Part shown: positions 7,554 to 16,295 of the stretch, piece by piece
How the letters are laid out: each line of letters starts with the position of its first letter
Position numbering within the stretch: position 1 is the first letter of the stretch
NCBI GenBank assembly: GCA_959020715.1
Contig: CAUESV010000001.1
Coordinates: 186,001-250,000 of the forward strand
Length of the DNA: 64,000 nucleotides
Origin: an uncultured Collinsella sp.
Lineage (GTDB): Bacteria; Actinomycetota; Coriobacteriia; Coriobacteriales; Coriobacteriaceae
Reading direction: 5' to 3'
Program-made: the position numbers and the translations under genes
Notes under the pieces: model-generated
Told to the model about the DNA's origin: nothing
Database searches by the model: none
Seen by the model: the letters and a program-made list of their open reading frames with translations, nothing else

Positions 7554-10196
7554 CTACAGCGCACCAGAGCCGGCTTGCATCATGCCGCCGGGGCCCGAGC
7601 TCACGCCACTGCTCACAGGCGCGGCGTTTCCGGTGTGCGGCGCCGCCGGAGCGGTATCGCCCCCGAGCGCACCTGCCGGACGCGGCGCCGGGATCTCACC
7701 CGTGCCGTGGCTAAAGACAAACTTGCCATCGGCCACGTCGCACAGGACGGTATCGCCCTCGCCCCACTCGCCGGCCAGCAGCTCCTCGGACAGCGGATCC
7801 TCGATGAGCTTTTGGATGGCACGACGCAGCGGACGCGCGCCATTGGTGAGGTCGGTACCCTCGGCCACGATCTTGTCATAGGCCGCATCGGTGAGCTTGA
7901 TGTTCATGCCGTTGGCAATCAAACGCTGACGCAGATCGTCCACCAACAGGTGCGCAATCTTAGTCAGGTTCTCGCCTGAGAGCTTCTGGAACACCACAAT
8001 ATCGTCGATACGGTTGAGCAGCTCGGGGCGGAACAGGCGCTTGAGCTCGCCCATCGCACGGCCGCGGATCTCACTCGAGGTGAGACCCTGCTCGCCGGTG
8101 GTGCCAAAGCCGACGCTCGCATCCTGCGCGATCTCGCGGGCGCCCACGTTGGACGTCATGATGATCACGGTGTTGCGGAAGTCGACCGTCTTGCCCTGGC
8201 TATCAGTCAGGCGGCCCTCCTCCAGCACCTGCAGCAGGATGTTGAAGATGTCGGGGTGCGCCTTCTCGATCTCGTCGAACAGCACGACCGAATACGGGTG
8301 ACGACGAACGGCCTTGGTAAGCTGACCGCCCTCGTCGTGACCAACGTAACCCGGAGGGCTACCGATGAGCTTGGATACCTCGAACTCGCTACCGAACTCG
8401 GACATGTCGAAGCTGATGAGCGCATCCTTGCTGCCAAAGAGGTACTCGGCAAGCGTCTTGGCGAGCTCGGTCTTGCCCGTGCCGGTGGGACCCAGGAAGA
8501 TAAAGCTGCCGCCGGGGCGACGCGGGTCCTTGAGGGGTGAACGGCTGCGGCGCACTGCCTTGGCCACGGCCTCGACAGCCTCGTCCTGGCCGATGATGCG
8601 GGTCTTGAGCACGCTTTCGGTCTGCAGCAGGCGGCGGCTCTCGCTCTCGGTAAGCGAGGACACCGGCACGCCCGAGGTCACGGACACGATATCGGCGATC
8701 TGACTCACGTCGATGGTGAGCGGGCTGGCGTCGAGCTCGGCGGTCCAGGCAGCCTTGGCTTCGGCGAGTTCAATCTCGGCGGCCTTCTGCTGCTCGGTGA
8801 TCTCGGCGGCCTTGTTCATGTCATCGCTCTCGGTGGCCTCCTGCGCGGCGGCCTTGAGCTCCTCTATACGATGCTCGGCCTCGCGCACCGGCTCGGGCGC
8901 GCGATTCGCGGCGATGCGAGCGCGGGCACCGGCCTCGTCGATGAGGTCGATGGCCTTATCGGGCAGGAAGCGATCCTGGATGTAGCGGTTGGAAAGGTTC
9001 GCGGCGGCCTCGATAGCACCCTGCGTATAGCGCACATGGTGGTGCTCCTCGTAGCGCGGCTTGAGCGCGGTCAGGATCTTGACCGTGTCCTCGACGCTCG
9101 GCTCCTCGACATCAATGGTCTGGAAGCGACGCTCGAAGGCCGGGTCCTTGGTGAGGTACTTGCGGAACTCCTCGGCCGTGGTGGCACCGATGATCTGGAA
9201 AGCACCGCGCGCGAGCACGGGCTTGAGCATAGAGCTCGCATCGATAGAACCCTCGGCAGAACCGGCACCGATGATGGTGTGCATCTCGTCGATAAACAGG
9301 ATGACGTCGTCGGCTTCGGTTGCCTCCTGGATCACGTTCTTGAGGCGCTCCTCAAACTCACCGCGATACTTGGCGCCCGCAACGAGGCCCGGCAGGTCGA
9401 GCGTCCAGATGTTTTGGTTCATAAGGTTCTCGGGCACGTTACCGGCGGCGATCTGCTGTGCCAGGCCCTCGACGATGGCCGTCTTGCCCACGCCGGGGTC
9501 GCCCAGGATAAGCGGGTTGTTCTTGGTGCGGCGCGAAAGAATTTCCATCATACGCTGGACTTCCTTTTCGCGGCCAATCACGGGATCGAGCTCGCCGTCG
9601 CGCGCCTTTTGCGTGAGGTTGGTGGCGAACTGCTTGAGCGTGTCGGTGCCGCTCCCCTTTTGCTGAGAGGCATCCGAGCCGCTAAAGAACGGCAGGCCCG
9701 CACCGGGACGACCAGCACCGGCACCGGCGAGCGGACGCTTCTTATCCTGGTCCTTGGCAGTGAGTTTCTCGATAGCCTTTTTGATGGAGGCAGACGACAC
9801 ACCCAGACGCATGAGGATGTCCATGGCCATGCCGTTGCCCTCTTCGACGATGCCGATCAGCAAGTGCTCGGTCGACACGTAGGTCTGGTTGTTCTCACGC
9901 GCCACGCGGAATGAACGCTCCATCACGCTAATAACGAGCGGCGTAAAGGCAAGCTTGGCCGCCTCGGTCTCCTCACAGGGCTCGGGAACCGTGGTCTGGA
10001 CCTCTTTGAGGGTATCCATGATGTCATCGTAGGAGATGTCGAGCGAACGCAGTGCCTCGGCGGCAATGCCCTCGTCCTCCTTGGCAAGCGCGAGCAGCAG
10101 GTGCTCGGTGCCCACCTTATTTGAGTGCAGATCGAGCGCCTCCTGCTTGGCCATGGACATGACCTTGCGCGCGCGATCGGTAAAACGGTCTAACAT
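7554..10196 (-). CDS. clpC: ATP-dependent Clp protease ATP-binding subunit ClpC
   Basis: An 880-residue Hsp100 unfoldase that feeds proteins to ClpP. It has two N-terminal Clp repeats (about 1-145), a first AAA+ domain with GDPGVGKT (about 230) and Walker B VILFIDEMH, a middle coiled-coil region (about 430-490), and a second AAA+ domain with GPTGTGKT (about 560) and VVLFDEIEKAHP. The C-terminal tail is Ala/Gly/Pro-rich and low in complexity. GAGG precedes the ATG. No ctsR, mcsA or mcsB lies beside it, so the classical Bacillus-type stress operon is absent here. No CtsR or HrcA operator was seen upstream. Confidence 0.95.
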   Translation of the reverse strand: MLDRFTDRARKVMSMAKQEALDLHSNKVGTEHLLLALAKEDEGIAAEALRSLDISYDDIMDTLKEVQTTVPEPCEETEAAKLAFTPLVISVMERSFRVARENNQTYVSTEHLLIGIVEEGNGMAMDILMRLGVSSASIKKAIEKLTAKDQDKKRPLAGAGAGRPGAGLPFFSGSDASQQKGSGTDTLKQFATNLTQKARDGELDPVIGREKEVQRMMEILSRRTKNNPLILGDPGVGKTAIVEGLAQQIAAGNVPENLMNQNIWTLDLPGLVAGAKYRGEFEERLKNVIQEATEADDVILFIDEMHTIIGAGSAEGSIDASSMLKPVLARGAFQIIGATTAEEFRKYLTKDPAFERRFQTIDVEEPSVEDTVKILTALKPRYEEHHHVRYTQGAIEAAANLSNRYIQDRFLPDKAIDLIDEAGARARIAANRAPEPVREAEHRIEELKAAAQEATESDDMNKAAEITEQQKAAEIELAEAKAAWTAELDASPLTIDVSQIADIVSVTSGVPVSSLTESESRRLLQTESVLKTRIIGQDEAVEAVAKAVRRSRSPLKDPRRPGGSFIFLGPTGTGKTELAKTLAEYLFGSKDALISFDMSEFGSEFEVSKLIGSPPGYVGHDEGGQLTKAVRRHPYSVVLFDEIEKAHPDIFNILLQVLEEGRLTDSQGKTVDFRNTVIIMTSNVGAREIAQDASVGFGTTGEQGLTSSEIRGRAMGELKRLFRPELLNRIDDIVVFQKLSGENLTKIAHLLVDDLRQRLIANGMNIKLTDAAYDKIVAEGTDLTNGARPLRRAIQKLIEDPLSEELLAGEWGEGDTVLCDVADGKFVFSHGTGEIPAPRPAGALGGDTAPAAPHTGNAAPVSSGVSSGPGGMMQAGSGAL

Positions 10197-10381
10197 GCTA
10201 GTTCCTCTTAGACGAGCTAGTTTTTCAAACGCAAAGCGCCACTCGTGGCGGCGCTTTGGTCTCTTTACCCATATGGAGTATATGTTAACCGCTGGGGCCT
10301 TTTCCGCATGCAGCCATACGACAACGTCTACAAAAAAGGAATCGCCGGGTGCGGCGGGCGCTCTAGGTTAGAGGCTGTTGC

Positions 10382-10975
10382 CTAGCAGGCAGGCTCGGCG
10401 CCCATGCTCTCGGCAACGTCATTGACGGCATCGGCAACGGGAGCGCCAGGCATACGCACAAGCTCCATACGCTGCTCTTCAAAGACGGTTCCCATGGGGA
10501 AGGCGCGGCGGAAGACAAAGCGAGCAACCGGACCAGCCACCAGCAGGTTCCAGGGCAGGGCCATGATAAAGTTGCGCGGAATGTTGACGAGCCACATCAT
10601 CGGCAGCGCCTGCAAATTGGCAAGCGGGCCGCCGGGCATATGGAACAGGCCTTCACACGCGCCGTAGAGCGACATGATGATAACCATGGGAACGACCATG
10701 CAGGAGCTGACGGCGAGCGTCATGGCAAGCGGCGAGCTCTTGCCCGGCGTGACCAGGAATTTAAAGGCGAAGCCCTTAGCAAGGGGGCTGGCAACAAACC
10801 AGTCGCAGCACATGGCAAAAACGTAGGCAACGGGGAAGCCGAGCCACGCGGCGGCAACAACCTCGCCGTTGATGACCCCATGCTGCAGGGCAACGTTGTA
10901 GATGCTCATCCAGAGCACCATGCAAAAGCACATGATAAAGGTGAACAGCAGGCTCTCTCGTTTGTTGATAGGCAT
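10382..10975 (-). CDS. DUF2798-family membrane protein
   Basis: A 197-residue protein made of two similar halves, each with two hydrophobic helices. Compare FPVAYVFAMCCDWFVASPLAKGFAFKFL with IPRNFIMALPWNLLVAGPVARFVFRRAF: both run from a P through W/NxxVAxPxA to a basic FxF end. This is the DUF2798 pattern. Function is unknown. The ATG at 10975 is chosen over a GTG 13 codons upstream; AAAGGA lies 12 to 15 bases before it, so the start is not certain. It is transcribed alone, between a terminator hairpin and clpC. Confidence 0.7.
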   Translation of the reverse strand: MPINKRESLLFTFIMCFCMVLWMSIYNVALQHGVINGEVVAAAWLGFPVAYVFAMCCDWFVASPLAKGFAFKFLVTPGKSSPLAMTLAVSSCMVVPMVIIMSLYGACEGLFHMPGGPLANLQALPMMWLVNIPRNFIMALPWNLLVAGPVARFVFRRAFPMGTVFEEQRMELVRMPGAPVADAVNDVAESMGAEPAC

Positions 10976-11023
10976 AAAGGGCAAAATCCTTTCTGTGTTA
11001 CGCCGCGGCACCACGCAACAAAA

Positions 11024-11070
11024 ACGGGCGGGCGAGATGGAGCTGTTGGGACTTCATCTCGCCCGCCCGT
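11024..11070 (-). terminator. Strong terminator hairpin upstream of the DUF2798 gene
   Basis: A perfect 16-bp stem (ACGGGCGGGCGAGATG and its complement) with a 15-base loop, followed on the minus strand by TTTTTGTTG. It ends transcription arriving from the ThrE-like gene. Between it and that gene's stop lie about 220 bases with two other inverted repeats and no credible gene. Confidence 0.8.
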
Positions 11071-11182
11071 GATACGTGCGTCTGCGACTACTTATGTGGT
11101 GGAACTACCCTAACACAAACGGCGCGCGCTTCGTAAGCGTTGAGTTTATGAAGATGCAGGGGACCAATAATCCCCCGACCCC

Positions 11183-11255
11183 ATAAGTTGCGGTGGAATA
11201 CGGACTGTTTTGACCCTTTAAGCAGCAATTCAGTCTCTATTTCACCGCAACTCAT
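11183..11255. repeat. Imperfect 25-bp inverted repeat
   Basis: Arms 11183-11207 and 11231-11255 match at 21 of 25 positions; the core AGTTGCGGTG / CACCGCAACT is perfect. It sits directly against a second hairpin (11256-11288) that abuts the ThrE-like stop codon. No T-run follows on either strand, so it is not a simple terminator. Confidence 0.55.
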
Positions 11256-11288
11256 TTGGTGCAAAGTGACCTGTCCTCCTTGCACCAA
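11256..11288 (-). terminator. Stop-abutting hairpin with GGACAGG loop
   Basis: Stem TTGGTGCAA / TTGCACCAA begins on the base after the TAA of the ThrE-like gene. The loop carries GGAGGACAGG. A closely similar element follows the DUF6020 gene (51543-51575). It may act as a terminator or mRNA end protector; see the findings on this element family. Confidence 0.6.
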
Positions 11289-12857
11289 TTAGCTGGTGTG
11301 GCGCCAGCGAGGGTCGGTGAGTGTACGTGCCACACCCAGACCAACGGGCAAAAACGCCACGATGAGCACTGCACGCACAAACCAACCGAGCATATTGACC
11401 GTATCGAAGGTGCACATGTAGTACATCGAGCGATACAGATACAGGCCCGGCACCATAATGACAATTGATGGCACCGTGAGGGCGATACGTGGGTAGGTGA
11501 GCTTGACTTCGGCCAAGCTTGCCAGCAGCCCCGATACCAGCGCGCCGATAAACGCTGCCGCCTCGGGAGGCATCCCCGCGCTGAGGCCCAGGAAGGGAAG
11601 CATCGTCGGCGCATCGACAAGCGTAAGGCGCAAGGTATTGGACACGGCGCCGATCAGCCCAGCTGCCGCGGCCATCTTTACCGGGCTGTTGAACATCACC
11701 GAGAAGCCGAATACGCCAACGAAGCTCATCACCACGCGCAGGAGCGTAAGGGCAAGCGGCGAGAGACCGAGCGGCGCAAAGTCGTCCGGCGCCAGGCCAA
11801 CACACTCGGCAACCATCCAACCTACGAGCGTCGCCATCACAATAATCGAGACGGCATATGAAAGACGCTCAATGCCGCTTCGCATATCGAGCTTAGCGAT
11901 GTCGAGGCCTGCCGTAATGAGGGGAAAGCCGGGAATCACAAAGAGCATGGCGCCGATATAGCCTTCTTGGTGCGACATTGCCCCCGGTACGACCTGGCCA
12001 AGGCCGAGCAATGCCAGCAGATACGAAACGCAAGCGAGCGCAACGCCCGTCGTCAACGCGCTAAACTGGCCAAGACCCTGCTTGAGAATATGGGAGCGAG
12101 CAAAGTTGCCGACACCAGCGCCTACGAATGCGCAGGCCATCTCGATAGGGCCGCCGCCGAGCAAAAAGACGAAGGCGCCGCAAGCACAGGCTGCCGCAAG
12201 GCCCTGTTGCCAGGGAGAGTAATCAGGCTTTGAGCTCTCAACGGTCCTGAGCATCTCGTGATACTCGTGTACCGTGAAGCGACGACCATAGGTCTCGATT
12301 TCCTTGAGGAAACTCTCCATCATCCAAATGCGATGGGTATTGACTCCCGTTGTGGGCAGGCTGACAACCTCGTTAAAGCAGTGGCCATCTTCGATGCAAG
12401 TGCACTCAAACGACAGAAGACTCAGGTCGACGTGAATCGTGACGCCGAGTACGGCAGCAACACGATTCATGGTATCGCGCACGCGCCAGGCACCTGTTCC
12501 GCTTGCCAGCATAAGCATGCCGGTGCGGCAGATGATGGATGACTTATCGGTGAGTGGCGCATCGACGGCAAGCTCATCGCCTGCCGTCACGATCTGGTGC
12601 CAGTCAGTTTTCATATGGAGCGCGCCGGCACGAACGCCGTGGTGCATGGGGGCTCTCGAAAGCAGCGAGTCAAGGCGCGAAGGCTGTGGGGGCTCCGCTG
12701 ATCCGACCTCGTCCTCGTCGGGCTCTTCATCAACAAGGTCGAAAGTATCGAGCGCCGCCGGCTCGCGACGGTCGATCAATTCCTCGTCCTCATCATCAAA
12801 GTAGTTGAACTGATCGAGCATGTCCTCTTCGATTGCACGCTCGCTCGCGTCGTCCAT
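11289..12857 (-). CDS. ThrE-family threonine/serine exporter-like protein
   Basis: A 522-residue membrane protein. Residues 1-85 are acidic and probably disordered. A cytoplasmic domain follows with ASGTGAWRVRDTMNRVA, the conserved GT(G/S)xxRVE-like region of the DUF1212 half. Then come about ten membrane helices covering the ThrE (DUF1212) and ThrE_2 (DUF3815) halves in one chain. Members export threonine or serine, or carry small dicarboxylates (the two-subunit YjjPB relatives). A GGGAG site is 10 bases before the ATG. Transcribed alone; the stop codon is followed at once by a hairpin of the GGGAC class. Confidence 0.85.
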   Translation of the reverse strand: MDDASERAIEEDMLDQFNYFDDEDEELIDRREPAALDTFDLVDEEPDEDEVGSAEPPQPSRLDSLLSRAPMHHGVRAGALHMKTDWHQIVTAGDELAVDAPLTDKSSIICRTGMLMLASGTGAWRVRDTMNRVAAVLGVTIHVDLSLLSFECTCIEDGHCFNEVVSLPTTGVNTHRIWMMESFLKEIETYGRRFTVHEYHEMLRTVESSKPDYSPWQQGLAAACACGAFVFLLGGGPIEMACAFVGAGVGNFARSHILKQGLGQFSALTTGVALACVSYLLALLGLGQVVPGAMSHQEGYIGAMLFVIPGFPLITAGLDIAKLDMRSGIERLSYAVSIIVMATLVGWMVAECVGLAPDDFAPLGLSPLALTLLRVVMSFVGVFGFSVMFNSPVKMAAAAGLIGAVSNTLRLTLVDAPTMLPFLGLSAGMPPEAAAFIGALVSGLLASLAEVKLTYPRIALTVPSIVIMVPGLYLYRSMYYMCTFDTVNMLGWFVRAVLIVAFLPVGLGVARTLTDPRWRHTS

Positions 12858-12963
12858 CCCGGTGCTCCCTTCCTATCGACTAACCCCCATCCTAGGCAGC
12901 AACAGCTAAAGGAAACATAAAAGAGACGGCTGTCATGCGAGCCACGTGCGCAATATCCGTTGG

Positions 12964-12994
12964 GTAGTCGTTTAAGAACGTCCCCAATGACTAC
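12964..12994. repeat. GTAGTC hairpin of the GGGAC-core class
   Basis: GTAGTC (12964-12969) pairs with GACTAC (12989-12994); the loop carries CGTCCCC. The same GTAGTC plus GGGAC combination lies next to the dtd and dCMP deaminase stops. The rest of the 12858-13160 intergenic stretch holds only the lysS terminator and one further hairpin; no gene is seen. Confidence 0.45.
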
Positions 12995-13054
12995 ATCGAT
13001 GTTTTGGCAACGCCAGCGAGCGGGTCGCATTTGAGGCAAGGTGACGTGAAACGA

Positions 13055-13083
13055 AAGGGCGCTGACCTTCTGGTCGCGCCCTT
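13055..13083 (-). terminator. Terminator of the greA-lysS operon
   Basis: On the minus strand AAGGGCGC plus GACC pairs with GGTC plus GCGCCCTT, followed by TCGTTTC. It lies about 80 bases after the lysS stop. A second perfect 12-bp hairpin (13132-13158, arms GTTACGCGGTTC / GAACCGCGTAAC) sits right after the stop codon and has no T-run. Confidence 0.75.
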
Positions 13084-13160
13084 GAAGTTGAACGTCAGAT
13101 TGTCCAAATGCGGCCCGCGCAGCGTCGAGCCGTTACGCGGTTCGTAGAACCGCGTAACTC

Positions 13161-15125
13161 TTAGTACATCTTTGCGCCGGCGGGGATGGAGGCGTCGAGC
13201 TGGATCAGGTTGAGGCGCTCCTCGCCCTCCTCCTCGTGGACAGCGCTGATCAGCATGCCGCAGCTGGGAATACCCATCATCTTGCGCGGAGGCAGGTTGG
13301 TGATGGCGAGCAAGGTCTTGCCGACCAGGTCCTCGGGCTCGTAATAAGCGTGAATACCGGAGAGGATGGTGCGGTCGGTACCGGTACCGTCATCGAGCGT
13401 AAAGTTCAGCAGCTTCTTGGACTTCTTGACGGCCTCGCATGCCTTGACCTTCACAGCGCGGAAATCGCTCTTGGAGAAGGTATCAAAGTCGACGAACTCC
13501 TCAAACAGCGGCTCAACGGCGATCTTGGAGTAATCGAGCGTGGGCTTAAGCGACTCAACGAACGGGCTCGCGGCGTTGCCGGCCTCGGCAGCCTTGGCGG
13601 CAGCGGCACCGGACTGGAAACCCTTCTCGGGCTTCATGTGCGGGAACAGCAGGACATCGCGGATAGAAGCCTGGTTGGTGAGCAGCATGACCACGCGGTC
13701 GATGCCGATGCCGATGCCGCCCGCGGGAGGCATACCGTACTCGAGGGCGCGCACGTAGTCCTCGTCATACTCCATGGCCTCGTCGTCGCCGCCGGCCTTC
13801 TCGGCCATCTGGGCGGCAAAGCGCTCAGCCTGGTCGACCGGGTCGTTGAGCTCGGAGAACGCGTTGGCGTACTCGTGACCGGCAATAACCAGCTCAAAGC
13901 GGTGCGTCAGGCGCGGGTCGTCCTCAAAGCGCTTGGCAAGCGGGCTGACCTCGATGGGGTAATCGCACACGAACGTGGGGTTGACGATGGTGTCCTCGCC
14001 CAGCTCATCGTAAATCTCGGCGATAATCTTGCCGGCGGTCCACTCGGGCTTAATCTCCAGGCCCTTCTCGCGCGCGGCGGCAGCAAGCTCCTCGACCGGC
14101 GTGTCAATGGTGACCTGCTTGCCGAGCACGTCGGAGACGATGTCGGTCATGGGACGGCTGGCCCACTCACCAGAAAGGTCGATGGTCTGGCCCTGGTACT
14201 CGATGACCTCGGGGTTGCCGATGGCCTTGTTCGCAGCCTTGATGACGCCCTGGGCGAGCGCCTTCATGCCCTCGAGGTCGGAGAAGGCACGGTAGGCCTC
14301 CATCGTGGTGAACTCGGGGTTGTGGGTAAGGTCCATGCCCTCGTTACGGAAGATGCGGCCGATCTCGAACACGCGCTCAAAACCACCGACAATGCAGCGC
14401 TTGAGGTGCAGCTCGGTGGCAATACGCAGGTAGCACTCCTGATCGAGCGCGTTGAAGTGGGTAATGAACGGCTTGGCAGTAGCGCCGCCCTGGATGGTCT
14501 GCAGGATGGGGGTCTCGACCTCCATGTAGCCGTCGGACTCCATAAAGCGACGGAAGGTGGAGAGAATCTGCGAACGCTTACGGAAGGTCTCGCGAACGTC
14601 GTCGTTGGCGATCAGGTCGACATAGCGCTGGCGATAGCGGGTCTCCTTGTCGGAAAGACCGTGGAACTTCTCGGGCAGCGGACGAACGGCCTTGGCAAGC
14701 AGGGTCGCGCTCTTAGGGGCAACGGAAAGCTGGCCACGCTGGGTGCGCACGACCACGCCGGTCACGCCCAGGATGTCGCCCAGGTCGAGGGCCTTGAGCG
14801 TACTCCAGGCAGCCTCGTCCATGTCGTTGATGCGGCAGAACAGCTGAATCTCGGCAGTCGCATCGCGCACGACGATGAACATAATCTTGCCCTGACCGCG
14901 CTTGGCGACCACACGGCCGGCGATCTTCACGACGTCCTCGGTGTCCTCACCATCGGCAAGCTCGGCGTACTTAGCCTCGATATCGGCGACGTAGTCCTCA
15001 AGCTCAGAGTGCTCGGGATAGGGGTTCTGGCCCGCCTCGAACAGGGCGGCGCGCTTGGCCAGGCGGGTGGCGCGCTCGTCGTTGAGCGTCGATGCCTGAT
15101 CGGCGGCGTTCTGGTTCTCTGCCAT
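13161..15125 (-). CDS. lysS: Lysyl-tRNA synthetase (class II) with C-terminal tRNA-binding domain
   Basis: A 654-residue enzyme, about 150 longer than usual LysRS. Residues 60-165 form the OB-fold anticodon domain. The class II core follows, with motif 2 around RNEGMDLTHNPEFTTMEAY and motif 3 PPAGGIGIGIDRVVML. After an Ala-rich linker, residues about 545-654 form an extra EMAPII/Trbp111-type OB domain (SDFRAVKVKACEAVKKSKKLLNF, NLPPRKMMGIPSCGMLISA), the module best known at the end of MetRS. It should strengthen tRNA binding. GAGGAG precedes the ATG. Second gene of a greA-lysS operon. Confidence 0.95.
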   Translation of the reverse strand: MAENQNAADQASTLNDERATRLAKRAALFEAGQNPYPEHSELEDYVADIEAKYAELADGEDTEDVVKIAGRVVAKRGQGKIMFIVVRDATAEIQLFCRINDMDEAAWSTLKALDLGDILGVTGVVVRTQRGQLSVAPKSATLLAKAVRPLPEKFHGLSDKETRYRQRYVDLIANDDVRETFRKRSQILSTFRRFMESDGYMEVETPILQTIQGGATAKPFITHFNALDQECYLRIATELHLKRCIVGGFERVFEIGRIFRNEGMDLTHNPEFTTMEAYRAFSDLEGMKALAQGVIKAANKAIGNPEVIEYQGQTIDLSGEWASRPMTDIVSDVLGKQVTIDTPVEELAAAAREKGLEIKPEWTAGKIIAEIYDELGEDTIVNPTFVCDYPIEVSPLAKRFEDDPRLTHRFELVIAGHEYANAFSELNDPVDQAERFAAQMAEKAGGDDEAMEYDEDYVRALEYGMPPAGGIGIGIDRVVMLLTNQASIRDVLLFPHMKPEKGFQSGAAAAKAAEAGNAASPFVESLKPTLDYSKIAVEPLFEEFVDFDTFSKSDFRAVKVKACEAVKKSKKLLNFTLDDGTGTDRTILSGIHAYYEPEDLVGKTLLAITNLPPRKMMGIPSCGMLISAVHEEEGEERLNLIQLDASIPAGAKMY

Positions 15126-15147
15126 AAGTTAGCTCCTCAAACTAAAA

Positions 15148-15176
15148 CGCTCCCCAGGATTCGGTCCCAGGGAGCG
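15148..15176 (-). terminator. Intercistronic terminator-like hairpin between greA and lysS
   Basis: CGCTCCC pairs with GGGAGCG on the minus strand, followed by TTTTAGTTT and then directly by the lysS ribosome site. It may attenuate lysS expression relative to greA. It is too small to be a T-box riboswitch and no T-box motif was seen. Confidence 0.55.
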
Positions 15177-15204
15177 AAAACATACCTTTACGCGGGACCG
15201 TGGT

Positions 15205-15675
15205 CTAGCGTGCGATCTTGGCGATGGTGTAGACGCGAGTCTTGCCGGAAGGCGTAACGACCTCGACGGAATCGCCCTCGCCGTGACCGATGATGGCGTG
15301 ACCGACCGGAGACTCGTTGGAGATCTTGTGCTCGAGCGAGTTGGTCTCGGTGGTACCGACAAGCGTGACCTCGATAAGCTCACCGTTGGGGTCGACCAGG
15401 GTGACGGTCGAGCCAATGGAGACGGTCAGGTCGCCCGTGCTGGCAGCGATCTGAGCGTTGGCGAGGATGGCCTGGATCTCAGCAATACGAGCGGCGTTCT
15501 GGGCCTGCTTGTCCTTAGCGGCGTCGTACTCGGAGTTCTCCGAAAGGTCGCCGAACGCGCGGGCTTCCTTGATGTCCTCGACGATCTCCTTGGCGTAATC
15601 GCCCTCACGCCAAGCGAGCTCCTCGACGAGCTTCTGGCGGCCCTCAGCGGTCAGTACGATCTGGCTTGCGTCCAT
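15205..15675 (-). CDS. greA: Transcription elongation factor GreA
   Basis: A 156-residue protein that rescues backtracked RNA polymerase by stimulating transcript cleavage. The N-terminal coiled coil (LTAEGRQKLVEELAW to about residue 75) has the acidic tip region GDLSENSEYDAAK, which carries the catalytic acidic residues. The C-terminal FKBP-like domain contains SPVGHAIIGHGEGDSVEV. ATG 15675 has GGGGAGAT at good spacing; an in-frame start 10 codons upstream was rejected. Followed by lysS, a frequent partner in Gram-positive bacteria. Confidence 0.95.
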   Translation of the reverse strand: MDASQIVLTAEGRQKLVEELAWREGDYAKEIVEDIKEARAFGDLSENSEYDAAKDKQAQNAARIAEIQAILANAQIAASTGDLTVSIGSTVTLVDPNGELIEVTLVGTTETNSLEHKISNESPVGHAIIGHGEGDSVEVVTPSGKTRVYTIAKIAR

Positions 15676-15728
15676 ACGGATATCTCCCCAACTCTGATCA
15701 AACAATCAACTGTCAACAAAACGAAAAA

Positions 15729-15756
15729 GACCGGCTAGCCTGCGGGCAAGCCGGTC
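15729..15756 (-). terminator. Terminator of tatA
   Basis: Stem GACCGGCT / AGCCGGTC with a 12-base loop, followed on the minus strand by TTTTTCGTTTTG. It separates tatA from greA. Confidence 0.85.
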
Positions 15757-15781
15757 AGGTGCTCACCCCAAAGGGATGGGA

Positions 15782-16057
15782 CTACTCTGCGTCCGCGTCG
15801 CTGTCCTCTGCCTGCTTCTTCTTGGCAGCAGCGAGCTTGGCCTCGAGCTCAGCGATCTCCTTGTCCTCCTCGGACTGCTCGACCACGACCTCCTCGGCCT
15901 GCTTGGTCTCGGCCTTATCGTCGCCCTCCATACCCTCGCGGATATTCTTGACGGTAGAGCCGAGGGACTTGCCGAGCTTCGGCAGGTTCTTGGGCCCGAA
16001 GATGATCAGGACAACGACGAGAATAATGATGAGCTCAGGAGCCCTCAGTCCAAACAT
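15782..16057 (-). CDS. tatA: Sec-independent translocase component TatA/TatE
   Basis: A 91-residue protein with a short N-terminus (MFGLRAPE), one membrane helix (LIIILVVVLIIFGP), an amphipathic helix with the hallmark FGPKNLPKLGKSLG, and an acidic/lysine-rich tail. It would oligomerise into the pore for folded proteins. GGAGG nine bases before ATG 16057 fixes the start; a longer frame runs back into tRNA-Pro and is not real. tatC is not in this window. Confidence 0.92.
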   Translation of the reverse strand: MFGLRAPELIIILVVVLIIFGPKNLPKLGKSLGSTVKNIREGMEGDDKAETKQAEEVVVEQSEEDKEIAELEAKLAAAKKKQAEDSDADAE

Positions 16058-16137
16058 GTAGACCTCCACAATACAGCGAGACAAGCTCGAATGAGTATAC
16101 CGCGGGTATCGCGGTATCACAACAATAGCTAAAAAAA

Positions 16138-16158
16138 GGGACCGCAAGAAGCGGTCCC
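16138..16158 (-). terminator. Terminator of tRNA-Pro
   Basis: Stem GGGACCGC / GCGGTCCC with a 5-base loop, followed on the minus strand by seven T residues, 11 bases after the tRNA end. Confidence 0.9.
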
Positions 16159-16169
16159 TCCTCATGCTC

Positions 16170-16246
16170 TGGTCGGGTTGACTGGATTTGAACCAGCGAC
16201 CCCTGCGTCCCGAACGCAGTGCTCTACCAAACTGAGCCACAACCCG
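16170..16246 (-). tRNA. tRNA-Pro (anticodon CGG)
   Basis: A 77-base cloverleaf with acceptor CGGGTTG / CAACCCG, D-stem GCTC / GAGC, anticodon stem CTGCG / CGCAG around loop TTCGGGA (anticodon CGG, reads CCG), and T-arm around TTCAAAT. The CCA end is encoded. Its own terminator follows. Confidence 0.95.
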
Positions 16247-16295
16247 TTAGCTCGACTATAGTAACAAAGATTTCCGTCGTGTGCTAGAGAAATTT

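Noticed and set aside
11088..11288. 66-codon minus-strand frame after the ThrE-like gene
   Set aside because: It consists of inverted-repeat DNA, has no ribosome site and no family match.
15126..15204. T-box riboswitch before lysS
   Set aside because: The gap is too short and lacks the T-box motif; only a simple hairpin is present.
13236..15257. 673-codon plus-strand frame opposite lysS
   Set aside because: Antisense shadow of LysRS with no ribosome site and no recognisable domain.
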